DNA from: Oligoflexia bacterium
Lineage (GTDB): Bacteria; Bdellovibrionota; Bacteriovoracia; Bacteriovoracales; Bacteriovoracaceae
DNA length: 64,000 nt
NCBI GenBank assembly: GCA_015232355.1
Contig: JADFZW010000006.1
Location: 124,001-188,000 of the forward strand
Direction: 5' to 3'
Shown: one piece after another, positions 21,895-31,704 of the stretch
How the letters are laid out: every line of letters starts with the position of its first letter
Position numbering within the stretch: position 1 is the first letter of the stretch
Translations under genes and position numbers: made by a program
The notes under the pieces: generated by a model
What the model was told of the DNA's origin: nothing
Databases searched by the model: none
The model's input: the letters and a program-made list of their open reading frames with translations, nothing else

Positions 21895-24800
21895 ATTAAT
21901 AGCGGCAAATGCCATTCAAGGTGCATATGATTTTGTTAGAGAGGCGGAAAATAAACTTCTTCAAGCAGTAAAAGAAAAGGGAGAGGAAGCAAAAATTACT
22001 TTTCCTAACACCGCCTATTTCTTACCAGTAATCTACTCTCTAACTGGAGAAAAAGTTTCAACCTTAAAAGATATAAAAAAAATTTTAATTCAAGCAAAAA
22101 ATCTTTTACCACCTCTTATTTCTGATTATGTATGGACTCCATATCTTGGAAATACTTTGAATGCAGGGATAGCAGCGCTCTTTGCCTGTGAAATTATCGA
22201 AGCATTAAAATATTTGATTGGACCAAATCCTGTGAATGGAATTTTTCTAGGGGCCGCTAGTGATGTGATTATGCGCGAGCGTGGTATTGAGTTTGTTGAT
22301 GGTTCAGCACCAGGATTTGCAGCAATAACTGGGGCCGCTCCCACTAATGAAATTGCCGTAAAGATTGCAAAAGAATTACAAGAAAAAAATATTTATGTAT
22401 TTATGGGTGGATGTAGTAGTGGATCTGGTAGCGTGTCTGGTAGTGGCGGAAAACAATTTGCAGAACAGCTAGAAGAAGAGGGAATTCAATTAGGATGGGA
22501 GACTCGTCTTGTTCCTTTTGGAAGAGATGTTTCCTCTCTTATTTACGCTCTAGGATTTGCAAATCGAGCAGCACTCTCCTTTGGTGGTGTTCGTCCTGGA
22601 GATTTCAAGGCCAATTTAAAATATAACCAATCACGAATTTTTGCTTTTGTTTTAGCATTGGGAGAAGTTACCGCCGATAAATATGCTGTGGCCGCTGGTG
22701 CGATTAATTATGGCTTCCCTGTGATTTCTGATAGTAATATTCCACAAATTTTACCAAGTGGAGTTTGCACCTACGAGCATGTTGTCTCCAATGTTCCTCA
22801 CCACTTGATTGTAGAGCGAGCACTAGAGGTTCGCGGTTGTAAAATTAAAATTACCAAGGTACCAATTCCTGTATCATTTGGTCCTGCCTTCGAGGGAGAA
22901 CGAGTTCGTAAAAATGATGTACATGTTGAGTTTGGTGGAAATCGCACAACTGCTTTTGAATTTGTTACCTCGGTTGATTTAGATCAAATAGTTGATGGAG
23001 ATATTGAAATAATAGGCCCAGATATCGATACTATTACTAGTGATAAGATTAGTTCGCAATCTCAATCGCAAGCACAACCTCCATCTCTACCTCTAGCAAT
23101 TTGGGTACAAGTGGCCGGCAGAAAAATGCAATCTGATTTTGAACCAATATTAGAGCGACAAATTCATCATCTAATAAATTGTGCTGAGGGAATTTGGCAT
23201 ATGGGCCAACGAGATATCGTTTGGACAAGAGTTAATAAAACTGCTTTTGCTAAAGGATTTCGCTTAAGACACTATGGAGAAATTTTGCATGCTAAATTTC
23301 TCTCTGAATATCCAGCAATTGTAGATAAAGTAAAAGTCACTCTAATTACCGATGCAGCTGAAGTAGAAAGGCGAGTAGCAGTCGCACGCCAAGTTTATGA
23401 TAAACGCAATCGTAGATTACAAACGATGACTGATGAATCAGTCGATACATTTTATTCCTGTTTACTTTGCCAATCATTTGCCCCTAATCACGTCTGTATT
23501 ATCACTCCTGAACGTCTTGGTCTCTGTGGAGCTTATAATTGGATTGATGGTAAAGCAGCTTATGAAATTGATGAGACAGGACCTAATCGTCCTGTTAAAA
23601 AGGGTGATGTGCTCGATCCTGTAAGAGGAATTTGGTCAGGAGTAAATGATTACGTCTACATTAACAGTCATAAAGCAATCAAATCATTTACTGCTTATTC
23701 TATTATGGATCGACCAATGACCAGTTGTGGTTGTTTCGAAGTGATTTGTGCTTATGTTCCAGAATGTAATGGAGTGATGGTAGTCAATCGTGAATTTCAA
23801 GGTGATACTCCAGTAGGAATGACTTTTTCGGTTCTCGCCGGAAACGTGGGTGGTGGACAACAAACTCCCGGTTTCATGGGTTGTGGAAAAGTTTTTCTAA
23901 CTTCAAAAAAGTTCCTATTTGCAGAGGGCGGACATCGTCGCTTAATCTGGATGCCTCGAGAGTTAAAAGAACTATTAAAAAGCGATTTAGAGCAAAGATT
24001 TAGAGAACAAGGTGCTGCTGATTTATTTGATAAAATTGCTGATGAAACTATTGCTACAAATGCTCATGAGGTGAAAGATTATTTGCAAAAAGTTGGACAC
24101 CCTGTACTTTCAATGTCTGATATGGCCACATATGCAGAAGATGAAAACTCTAATGCTGATACAGTAGAAATAACTTCAACCAACCTTGAAGTTATCTCTC
24201 CTGTTGAAGTTAAAGCTGATGATAATATCAAGATTAATGCCGATACAATCGCCGATACAATTGCTACTTTAAAAAATCAAATAATCACAGAATTACGATC
24301 TTCAATAACTAAAGATATCGTAAATAATATTATTTCCACTTTAAAGAAAGATTTTTTCGGTGAAAGCGAGGGTGAGAAGAAATGTACTGTTAGTACTCCT
24401 AGCATTACAAGTTCTGCAGGTTCTGCAGGTTCTATAAGTTCTGCAAGTGAAAGAATATCAAAAATTAATTCCTTTAATATTCGTAAAGAAAAAAATGAAG
24501 TTCCTATTTGGACAGTAAAGTTAGGTGCAACTAAAAAAGAAGGAGGAACTCGAGGAAAAACTTTCCAAGTTGGTGGAGCAAATTGCATGCCCTTTCATTT
24601 TTGGGAGGGAAAAATTCCTCATCGTCCATTGGTAGCGATGGAAGTATTTGATGTAGTAGGAGCAAAATATCCTGCCATATTAAAAAAGATGTATAATGAT
24701 CTAAATGAAAATCCAGTTAAGATGGCCCAATACTGTGTGGAAAAATTAGGTGCTGATCTTATCAGTGTTCGTTTGGATGGTACTCATCCTGAAAAAGGAA

Positions 24801-25432
24801 ATAGAACTGCTGAAGAATCGCTCACCCTTGTAAAAGAAATTCTCAGTGCAGTTGATGTGCCGTTGATTATTACTGGTCACAATCACTTTGAGAAAAATAA
24901 TGAAGTAATGAAAGCTGTGGCCAAAGGATGTGCAGGTGAAAATCTACTCTTAAATTGGGTAGAACAAGATAACTATCGAACCATTGCAGGTCTTGCAATT
25001 GCTTATGGCCACTCGCTAGTAGCTCAAAGTCCGATAGATGTAAATATTGGAAAACAACTTAATCTTCTCTTATCAAACATGGATCTCCCTTTATCTAGTA
25101 TTATCATGGATCCTCTCACAGGTGCTGTTGGTTATGGAATTGAATACACCTATTCTGTGATGGAAAGAATAAGACTTACAGCTCTTAATGGTGATCAAAT
25201 GTTGGCAGCACCAATGATTGTTTCTCCAGGACAAGAGTGTGCCAAGATGAAAGAGTATCGAGCAAGTGAAAAAGAATTTCCAACCTGGGGTGATTTGCAA
25301 AAGAGGGCCGCTCTCTGGGAATTAAGTACGGCCATATCACTACTCTATGCGGGAGCAGATGTTTTGATTATGTATAATCCAACTGCAGCTGTAGAATTGA
25401 AAAAAACTATTCTCAAATTGATGGCAAATTAA
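21887..25432 (+). CDS. acsB: Acetyl-CoA synthase fused to the corrinoid protein small subunit (AcsB-AcsD fusion)
   Basis: The 1181-residue protein joins two enzymes normally made separately. Residues 1 to ~735 are acetyl-CoA synthase: A-cluster ligands Cys525, Cys528, Cys537 and Cys547 (spacing 3/9/10, as in Moorella) and the CGC pair Cys614/Cys616 for the Ni-Ni site. Residues ~735-890 are a low-complexity and helical linker rich in Asp, Asn, Ser. Residues ~893-1181 are AcsD/CdhD, the small subunit of the corrinoid iron-sulfur protein (LGATKKEGGTRGKT, VRLDGTHPE, SPIDVNIGKQLN, VGYGIEYTYSVMERIR). The Ala-Ser-Gly-Ser insert at about 175-185 is another repeat expansion. Fusion would tether the methyl carrier to the A-cluster and fix a 1:1 ratio. 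The reading frame is continuous. Confidence 0.95.
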   Translation: MSKLIAANAIQGAYDFVREAENKLLQAVKEKGEEAKITFPNTAYFLPVIYSLTGEKVSTLKDIKKILIQAKNLLPPLISDYVWTPYLGNTLNAGIAALFACEIIEALKYLIGPNPVNGIFLGAASDVIMRERGIEFVDGSAPGFAAITGAAPTNEIAVKIAKELQEKNIYVFMGGCSSGSGSVSGSGGKQFAEQLEEEGIQLGWETRLVPFGRDVSSLIYALGFANRAALSFGGVRPGDFKANLKYNQSRIFAFVLALGEVTADKYAVAAGAINYGFPVISDSNIPQILPSGVCTYEHVVSNVPHHLIVERALEVRGCKIKITKVPIPVSFGPAFEGERVRKNDVHVEFGGNRTTAFEFVTSVDLDQIVDGDIEIIGPDIDTITSDKISSQSQSQAQPPSLPLAIWVQVAGRKMQSDFEPILERQIHHLINCAEGIWHMGQRDIVWTRVNKTAFAKGFRLRHYGEILHAKFLSEYPAIVDKVKVTLITDAAEVERRVAVARQVYDKRNRRLQTMTDESVDTFYSCLLCQSFAPNHVCIITPERLGLCGAYNWIDGKAAYEIDETGPNRPVKKGDVLDPVRGIWSGVNDYVYINSHKAIKSFTAYSIMDRPMTSCGCFEVICAYVPECNGVMVVNREFQGDTPVGMTFSVLAGNVGGGQQTPGFMGCGKVFLTSKKFLFAEGGHRRLIWMPRELKELLKSDLEQRFREQGAADLFDKIADETIATNAHEVKDYLQKVGHPVLSMSDMATYAEDENSNADTVEITSTNLEVISPVEVKADDNIKINADTIADTIATLKNQIITELRSSITKDIVNNIISTLKKDFFGESEGEKKCTVSTPSITSSAGSAGSISSASERISKINSFNIRKEKNEVPIWTVKLGATKKEGGTRGKTFQVGGANCMPFHFWEGKIPHRPLVAMEVFDVVGAKYPAILKKMYNDLNENPVKMAQYCVEKLGADLISVRLDGTHPEKGNRTAEESLTLVKEILSAVDVPLIITGHNHFEKNNEVMKAVAKGCAGENLLLNWVEQDNYRTIAGLAIAYGHSLVAQSPIDVNIGKQLNLLLSNMDLPLSSIIMDPLTGAVGYGIEYTYSVMERIRLTALNGDQMLAAPMIVSPGQECAKMKEYRASEKEFPTWGDLQKRAALWELSTAISLLYAGADVLIMYNPTAAVELKKTILKLMAN

Positions 25433-25494
25433 TTACAACTTAAAAAATTAAACTTAAAAAAGTTAAAATTAAATTTAACAGGAGATAAAAAACC

Positions 25495-26901
25495 TTGGCA
25501 GCACTAACCGGCCTACAAATTCAAAAACTTCTTCCTAAAACTAACTGCAAAGAGTGTGGATCCAATACTTGCCTGGCATTCGCAATGAAATTGGCCTCTA
25601 AAAAAATAGAGCTCTCTAAATGCCCTTATGCTTCTGAGGAGGCAAAGAAAATATTAGGAGCGGCCAGTGAACCACCAGTGAAGAGTGTGGAGATTGGAGG
25701 AGGAGCAAGTGATAAAGATAACTACACCTATCGCATAGGCGAAGAGACTGAAATATATAGACATGAAAAAACTTTTGTTAATCGTACTCTCTTTGCAATC
25801 AATATTAACTCTGATGATGAAGTTGAAAATATTGATAAGGTAATAAATTTTGTTAAAAACTATCGCTTAGATCGAGCAGGCGAGACTTTGTTTATAGAAA
25901 TGATTTCGCTTACCCACAAGGCCACAACAACAGCTACGACTAACACTTTTATTGAATTGGCAAAAAAAATACACAAAGAAACTAACAGACCTTTAATTTT
26001 AAGAAGTGATGATCTATCGGCACTAACTTCAGCAGCAATAGCAATTAAAGGTTCTAAGAGTATTCTTGCTACTATTGCTACTCCTAATACTACTACTGAT
26101 AATAATACTGAGTTAATTAAGATAGCGCAAGAAAATGAACATGCATTAGTGATTTCAGGAAAGGATCTGGATTCTATCGTAAACACTACTGAAAAAATCA
26201 GGGCCAATGATTTAAATTTTAACAATCTTATTCTTGAACTTCCTACTTTATCATATAGTGAATCCTTTCAAATTAATTCCATCACTCGACGTGCGGCCAT
26301 AAAAGATCAATTTAAACCATTAGGTTATCCTACTATAAAATTTATTTCTTCTACGGAAAATATTTTCGAAAGTGCAGAAAGTGCAGTTTGTGCTATCAAT
26401 GAGATTACTAAGTATGGTGGAATTTGTGTTTTCCCCTCTAGTGATGCTGATCCAGCACTACTAGCGCCACTTATGACTTTAAGAATGAATATCTATACTG
26501 ATCCACAAAAACCAATTCAAGTTGATCCTAAAGTTTATCAAATTGGTGAACCAAATAAATCTGCTCCTATATTTGTTACTACAAACTTTTCTTTAACTTA
26601 TTTCATGGTATCTGGTGAAATTGAAAATAGTGGAATCAGCGCTTACCTCTTAGTTCCTCAATGTGAAGGCATGAGCGTTCTCACTGCTTGGGCGGCAGGA
26701 AAATTTTCTGGAGCTAGCATTGCTAAATTTATTAAAGAGATTTCTTTAGAACAACAACTAGAATCTCGAACTTTAATTATTCCAGGGTATGTAGCACAGA
26801 TAAGTGGAGAATTAGAAGAGAATCTACCGGGTTGGAAAGTTATGGTTGGTCCGCAAGAAGCAGCAGATATAGAATCATTTGTTAAAGCACGATTGATGTA
26901 A
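25495..26901 (+). CDS. acsC: Corrinoid iron-sulfur protein large subunit (AcsC/CdhE)
   Basis: A 468-residue protein starting at TTG with AGGAG about 11 nt upstream; the family start (LTGLQIQKLLPKTNC) follows at once. The N-terminal 4Fe-4S module has Cys18, Cys21, Cys26 and Cys43. A TIM barrel comes next, then a C-terminal cobamide-binding domain. The protein carries the methyl group on cobalt between a methyl donor and the A-cluster. Thr/Ala/Asn-rich stretches (ATTTATTNT, TPNTTTDNNT) are expanded relative to known members. It lies 62 nt after the AcsB-AcsD fusion that contains its partner subunit. Confidence 0.95.
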   Translation: MAALTGLQIQKLLPKTNCKECGSNTCLAFAMKLASKKIELSKCPYASEEAKKILGAASEPPVKSVEIGGGASDKDNYTYRIGEETEIYRHEKTFVNRTLFAININSDDEVENIDKVINFVKNYRLDRAGETLFIEMISLTHKATTTATTNTFIELAKKIHKETNRPLILRSDDLSALTSAAIAIKGSKSILATIATPNTTTDNNTELIKIAQENEHALVISGKDLDSIVNTTEKIRANDLNFNNLILELPTLSYSESFQINSITRRAAIKDQFKPLGYPTIKFISSTENIFESAESAVCAINEITKYGGICVFPSSDADPALLAPLMTLRMNIYTDPQKPIQVDPKVYQIGEPNKSAPIFVTTNFSLTYFMVSGEIENSGISAYLLVPQCEGMSVLTAWAAGKFSGASIAKFIKEISLEQQLESRTLIIPGYVAQISGELEENLPGWKVMVGPQEAADIESFVKARLM

Positions 26902-26910
26902 GTAAGTAAT

Positions 26911-28833
26911 ATGAACAACTTTAATATAAGTGTTGAAAATTCAAATACCTTCCCTAATCTTGATATTCTTACAATAGCAAGAGACAATAAGCATGCGCTA
27001 AATTCACCTTGCGGAGGAAATGGCACTTGTGGGAAATGCAAGGTAAAAGTTGTCTCTGGAAGGGAACATATTGAAGCTGTAAATTTTGGACCTCTTTCTA
27101 AAGATGAAATTGCAGAAGGATTTATTTTAGCATGTAAATCAAAAATAATTCCTTCTCTTCCTTCTCATCCTCCTCATCCTTCCAATTCTCCTATTGAAAT
27201 ATTAATTCCATCTCCAACTACTAATCTTGCAACAATTCCCTATACAGAAAATGAAACTTCTGAAAAATTTGAAACTTTAAAAAAAATTGAACCGCTTACA
27301 AAAACACTTTTCATAGATGTTCTTCCTCCTGAAGTTGGTGATAGTCAAAGTGATATAGATAGATTAACCAGCAGGATCCAAAAAGAAGTGGGATTAAAAA
27401 AAATAGTTTATCCACTTTCGATTATTCAAAAAGTTGCAACTACTCTTCGTCTTCAAGATGGAAAAGTTACTCTTCGTTTCTATGAGAATGAAGATGAAGC
27501 CATTCATGTGATTAGTATTGAAGATGGAGATACTAGTAAAATAAATTTTGGATTGGCCATCGACATTGGAACAACTACAGTTGCAGTTCAATTGATCGAT
27601 CTAAATACAAAAGAAACTTTTACCTCTTCCTCTTACAATCAACAAATAGAGTGTGGTCTAGATGTAATAAGTAGAATAAATTATGCTAAAAACCCAGAGC
27701 GCTTACAAGAGTTACGAGAAAAAATTTTAAAGACCATCAATCAATTAATTAAAAATATTACTGATACAACTGCTACAATAAATACAAACAATCAAAATAT
27801 TTCCTGTGCCGTAATCTCAGGAAATACTACAATGATCCATCTATTACTCGCATTGAATCCAGAGTATTTAAGACTTGAACCATATGTCCCAACTGTCTAT
27901 CAACTACCAATTCTAAACGCAGCGACAGTGGGTCTTGAAATAAATGCAGAATCTCCCATATACTTTTCACCTGCAGTTGGTAGTTATGTAGGAGGAGATA
28001 TTACCGCCGGAGTTTTATGTACTGATATAGTAAACGATGCTGATGCTGATGCTGATGAGATTAAATTATTTATCGACATAGGAACTAATGGTGAAATCGT
28101 CGCTGGCAATAAAGATTTTTTAATCACCTGTGCTTGCTCTGCTGGGCCTGCATTCGAAGGTGGAGGTATTAAATGCGGAATGATTGCCATTAATGGTGCG
28201 ATTGAAAGAGTTGAAATCGATACCACAACTGCTAAACCAACCTATTTTACTATTGGAAATGTTGAGGCGAAAGGAATTTGTGGTTCTGGTATGATCTCTC
28301 TAATTGCAAATCTCTATACCTCAGGGTGGTTAGATGCTGGAGGAAAACTTAGTCGTAGTAAAAAATCTCCATATATAAATATTAATCAAAATGGTCGATC
28401 TGCACATTTTATATTAACTGATTCAATAACAATCTCAGAAGTAGATATAGAAAATATAATCAGGGCCAAGGCGGCCATATATTCGGCATTAACTCTATTA
28501 ATAGAACAAATGGAAATTACATTTTCAGAAATATCTAAAGTTTATATAGCTGGAGGATTTGGTCGATCTTTAGATATTGAGAAAGGAATAATACTCGGAA
28601 TGATTCCAGATATCGCTCGAGAAAAATACTCTTACATTGGCAACTCTTCACTTCAGGGATCTGCAATGATTTTACTTTCCAAGGAAATGAGAGAGAAGCA
28701 AAAAAAGCTAACCAACAAAATGACTTATATTGATTTAAGTAGTATGCCCAGCTATATGAATCATTATTCAGCAGCTTTATTTTTACCACATACTAATTTT
28801 GATTTATTTCCTTCATTAAAAAGGAATAATTAA
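26911..28833 (+). CDS. acsV: Reductive activator of the corrinoid protein (RACo/AcsV type, DUF4445)
   Basis: A 640-residue protein. An N-terminal 2Fe-2S ferredoxin domain has Cys34, Cys40, Cys43 and a fourth Cys near residue 75 (CGGNGTCGKCKVKV). A linker follows, then the ASKHA-type ATPase region: IDIGTTTVAVQLIDL, FIDIGTNGEIV, GPAFEGGGI, AGGFGRSLD. Such proteins use ATP to return inactive Co(II) corrinoid to Co(I). The gene directly follows acsC (10-nt gap), as expected. Two low-complexity inserts stand out: Pro/Ser/His-rich PSHPPHPSNSP near residue 90 and Asp-Ala repeats (DADADADE) near 377. Confidence 0.9.
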   Translation: MNNFNISVENSNTFPNLDILTIARDNKHALNSPCGGNGTCGKCKVKVVSGREHIEAVNFGPLSKDEIAEGFILACKSKIIPSLPSHPPHPSNSPIEILIPSPTTNLATIPYTENETSEKFETLKKIEPLTKTLFIDVLPPEVGDSQSDIDRLTSRIQKEVGLKKIVYPLSIIQKVATTLRLQDGKVTLRFYENEDEAIHVISIEDGDTSKINFGLAIDIGTTTVAVQLIDLNTKETFTSSSYNQQIECGLDVISRINYAKNPERLQELREKILKTINQLIKNITDTTATINTNNQNISCAVISGNTTMIHLLLALNPEYLRLEPYVPTVYQLPILNAATVGLEINAESPIYFSPAVGSYVGGDITAGVLCTDIVNDADADADEIKLFIDIGTNGEIVAGNKDFLITCACSAGPAFEGGGIKCGMIAINGAIERVEIDTTTAKPTYFTIGNVEAKGICGSGMISLIANLYTSGWLDAGGKLSRSKKSPYININQNGRSAHFILTDSITISEVDIENIIRAKAAIYSALTLLIEQMEITFSEISKVYIAGGFGRSLDIEKGIILGMIPDIAREKYSYIGNSSLQGSAMILLSKEMREKQKKLTNKMTYIDLSSMPSYMNHYSAALFLPHTNFDLFPSLKRNN

Positions 28834-29466
28834 ATGTCACTACAAACTGGGAAAAAAAATTCTATTCTTATATCTTTAGAAAAAATAAAAAATGGAAATT
28901 TATCTCTGGCCGATCGAGCTCAACTTCTCTCTTTAGGAAAAATCGAAAATGGTCATCTGGCATTTAAAGCATTTGCTAAAAATTATTTAATAAATGAAAG
29001 TGATTATAGTATCTCTTACTCTAATATTCAAAGTGAAAATATAAATGAAGTTAAAGACGATGAAAAAATATTTATTCTTCATTATCTTTTATCTGAAATT
29101 CCGTATATAAAATCAGACAAATTAATTTCCTTTCGAGAGTTTTCAGGAGGACAATTTTTTTGGAAACCATTTCTAGAAAGAACTGCCAAACCATTGTCAA
29201 AAAAAATTGGAAACAATATCTCTTTATTAATACAAAATCTGAATCAACGTTTTGATTATCAACAAGTGCATACAACTGCTAATACAGGTGACTTCGCTGC
29301 TAAAATACATGCCATTGGCAATATCTATCTAACTTTAGTCTACCATCAAGGTGATGATGAATTCCCAGCGGAAATTGATGTTCTCTTTGATGAATATTGT
29401 AAATGGGTTTTTCCTGCCGATGATGCTGTTTATATTGCTAGTAAAATTTGTATAGGGCTTCTCTAA
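28834..29466 (+). CDS. DUF3786 family protein
   Basis: A 210-residue soluble protein. The C-terminal half has the family signature: a hydrophobic strand, HQGDDEFPAEIDVLFDEYC, then FPADDAVYIASKIC. The middle holds SGGQFFWKPF. DUF3786 genes are frequent beside CODH/ACS and corrinoid genes in anaerobic bacteria; the biochemical role is unknown. The ATG follows the acsV stop directly, with AAAGGA as ribosome site, so it ends the operon. Confidence 0.75.
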   Translation: MSLQTGKKNSILISLEKIKNGNLSLADRAQLLSLGKIENGHLAFKAFAKNYLINESDYSISYSNIQSENINEVKDDEKIFILHYLLSEIPYIKSDKLISFREFSGGQFFWKPFLERTAKPLSKKIGNNISLLIQNLNQRFDYQQVHTTANTGDFAAKIHAIGNIYLTLVYHQGDDEFPAEIDVLFDEYCKWVFPADDAVYIASKICIGLL

Positions 29467-29467
29467 C

Positions 29468-29520
29468 AGAACTCTCTAATATGTGACTAATTAGTTACAG
29501 ATGAAATGAGATTGAGTTCT
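29468..29520. terminator. Possible bidirectional terminator after the CODH/ACS operon
   Basis: Outer arms AGAACTC and GAGTTCT enclose an inner palindrome TGTGACTAATTAGTTACA. It lies between the operon end and the convergent small secreted protein gene, overlapping the last codons of the latter. The T-tract is weak, so the call is tentative. Confidence 0.35.
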
Positions 29521-29817
29521 CTTTACACATCTTACATATGGAACATCTAGCAAGAAAACTCCACACTTCGAATAACAACAAACCAAACGACTTTGATTGT
29601 TTGACATGTGAATAACGTTAGCACACTGATTGTTGGCCATAAATGTATTGCCAGTCGCTTGACCACCATTTGCAAACCAAGCTCCTATACTATTTACAGC
29701 TGGAACACAATTCACCTGACTTGGTGCTGGACAATTAAATTCAGCAGCATTGACTACTTGAAAAGCAATTACACTCAATACTAGCGCACTCAAAATTGAT
29801 CTAAACACATTTTTCAT
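29491..29817 (-). CDS. Small secreted cysteine-rich protein
   Basis: A 108-residue product from the ATG at 29817, which has GGAG 7 nt upstream; an upstream ATG at 29892 would bury the signal peptide. The N-terminus is a clear Sec signal (SILSALVLSVIAFQVVNA-AEF). The mature ~85 residues hold eight cysteines (NC, NC, QC, CC, KC, RC, IC), which points to a disulfide-bonded extracytoplasmic protein. No family is recognised. Confidence 0.65.
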   Translation of the reverse strand: MKNVFRSILSALVLSVIAFQVVNAAEFNCPAPSQVNCVPAVNSIGAWFANGGQATGNTFMANNQCANVIHMSNNQSRLVCCYSKCGVFLLDVPYVRCVKRTQSHFICN

Positions 29818-29945
29818 TCTTCTACTCCTTTGTAAAATGTAAATAGTTAAAATTCCCGACAGAATGTTATTCTTTCTAAATAGAAAATGCAATTGGAATA
29901 ATAAAATAAAAATTTGTGATTGATCAATTATTACGGTTACAATTA

Positions 29946-31697
29946 TTAAGTCTTGTTCATAATCGACACTATTGCCATAACCCCATCTATTGCAGAGGAA
30001 GTAATACCTCCAGCATGTCCTGCACCCTCTCCTACTGGATAAAGACCTTTATGAGATAATGATTCCAAGGTATTTTTATCTCTCAAAATTGTTATAGCAG
30101 AAGAAGTCTTTGTTTCAGGTGCAAGTAGTAATGCATTTTTACTAAAACCCTTTAAAGTTTTTTCAAAATTTTCAAAAGCATTTACTAAAGAGTTCACAAC
30201 AAATTGAGGAAATATTGATGTAAAAAGATCTCTGTTCACCATTACTATTCCCGAGGGAGTTGATGTTAGATTTAGAGTTGAAGTTTTTAATTTCAATTTT
30301 AATTTCAATTTCAAAAAATCTTCAATTGTTATGGCCGGTATTGCCTGACCCTTGTGATTTTTAGCTGCATACTCTTTGGATATCAAATACGCTCTATTTT
30401 CTATCTCCTCTTGAAATTTTATTCCTGCCAAAATATTACATATATCTTTTTCATCTTTTCCATTTTTTTCATTTTTTTCTAATTTTTTTTTTGCTAAAAA
30501 ATCTGAAGTAGTTATTGTGACTACGATAGCAGCATTGGAAAAGTGTGCTCGTCTACGAAAATTACTCATACCATTTGTAACAATGCCATCACTCTTTGTA
30601 CCAGAGGAGACTACATAACCACCTGGACACATACAAAAACTATATACTCCTCTCTCTTTAGCACTCTTAACATCAGTGTAAGACAAACGATAATTCGCAC
30701 TAGGTAGAAGTCCACTGGCCGCCGACGCAAATTCTCCATATTGAAGCTGATCAATGTATTCTCGTTTATGTTCTATTCTCACTCCAACCGCAAAATCTTT
30801 TGCGACCATCTTTACATTTTTTTTAATTAAAAATTGATATACATCGCTTGCAGAATGTCCTGTGGCCAATATTACATTATCAGAATACAAACTTTCTCCT
30901 GAGGACAATTCCACTCCAATAACTTTATTTTTCTCCGTGGCAGTTTCAGTTCCAGTTCCAGTTTCAGTTCCAGTTCCAGTTCCAGTTCCTGTTCCTGTTC
31001 CTGTTTCCGTTATTAAGTTAACTACTTTAGTTTTAAAATAAAATTTTGCTCCCTTCTCCTCTAGATACTTACAAATATTTGCAATAATTTTTGGCATTAG
31101 ATTAGAGCCGATATGAGGTGGATTGTTATAGAGTATCTCGGCAGGAGCACCAAAATCTACAAGTCGTTTTAAGATATAGGAGATATGTGGTGAACGAATT
31201 CTTGTAAATAACTTTCCATCACTAAATAATCCAGCGCCACCCGAACCATAACAAACATTACTCTCTGGATTTAATAATCCACTTCTCCAAAATTTAGCAA
31301 CAGAACGAATACGCTCTGATATTTGCTCTCCTCTTTCAATAATAATTGGTTTTATATTATAATCATCTACCAACTTTAATGAAGCAAAAATTCCCGCTGG
31401 TCCAAATCCAATTATTATAGGAGAATTTTTATTTTCGAGAGATGGATTTTTAACATTTGAATCCAATTCACTAGCACTATCATTATCACTATCCAATTCA
31501 CTATCATAAATTTTAATTTTATAATTGTATTTAGGAGTACGACCTCTATTTGCAAATCTAGCATCTAGCGATTTGGAGAGTATTTGATATTTAATACTAC
31601 TATGATTTTTATCAGTTGAATATTTTTGTTGTACAAACAAATCTAAGTCTTGATCATAGTTTAACGTAAAACTTTCTATTTTTGTCATATTTGCCAC
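29946..31697 (-). CDS. FAD-dependent oxidoreductase (COG2509-like)
   Basis: A 583-residue flavoprotein. The dinucleotide-binding motif is GFGPAGIFASL (about residue 96), the family signature NVCYGSGGAGLFSDGKLFTR follows, and the C-terminal FAD site is GAGHAGGITSSAIDG. Members of this group are annotated as uncharacterised dehydrogenases; some relatives act in lipid or quinone reduction. Two in-frame repeats interrupt the enzyme: a Gly-Thr/Glu-Thr tract (about residues 229-253, from a GTTCCA/GTTCCT hexamer) and a Lys-Leu tract (KLKLKLK) near 465. It lies 8 nt downstream of a small membrane-anchored protein gene on the same strand. Confidence 0.85.
   Translation of the reverse strand: MANMTKIESFTLNYDQDLDLFVQQKYSTDKNHSSIKYQILSKSLDARFANRGRTPKYNYKIKIYDSELDSDNDSASELDSNVKNPSLENKNSPIIIGFGPAGIFASLKLVDDYNIKPIIIERGEQISERIRSVAKFWRSGLLNPESNVCYGSGGAGLFSDGKLFTRIRSPHISYILKRLVDFGAPAEILYNNPPHIGSNLMPKIIANICKYLEEKGAKFYFKTKVVNLITETGTGTGTGTGTGTETGTGTETATEKNKVIGVELSSGESLYSDNVILATGHSASDVYQFLIKKNVKMVAKDFAVGVRIEHKREYIDQLQYGEFASAASGLLPSANYRLSYTDVKSAKERGVYSFCMCPGGYVVSSGTKSDGIVTNGMSNFRRRAHFSNAAIVVTITTSDFLAKKKLEKNEKNGKDEKDICNILAGIKFQEEIENRAYLISKEYAAKNHKGQAIPAITIEDFLKLKLKLKLKTSTLNLTSTPSGIVMVNRDLFTSIFPQFVVNSLVNAFENFEKTLKGFSKNALLLAPETKTSSAITILRDKNTLESLSHKGLYPVGEGAGHAGGITSSAIDGVMAIVSIMNKT
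30941..31010. repeat. Hexanucleotide microsatellite (GTTCCA/GTTCCT/GTTTCA)
   Basis: About eleven degenerate hexamer units encode the Gly-Thr/Glu-Thr tract inside the FAD oxidoreductase. The frame is preserved because each unit is two codons. Confidence 0.9.
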
Positions 31698-31704
31698 TAA
31701 ATAA

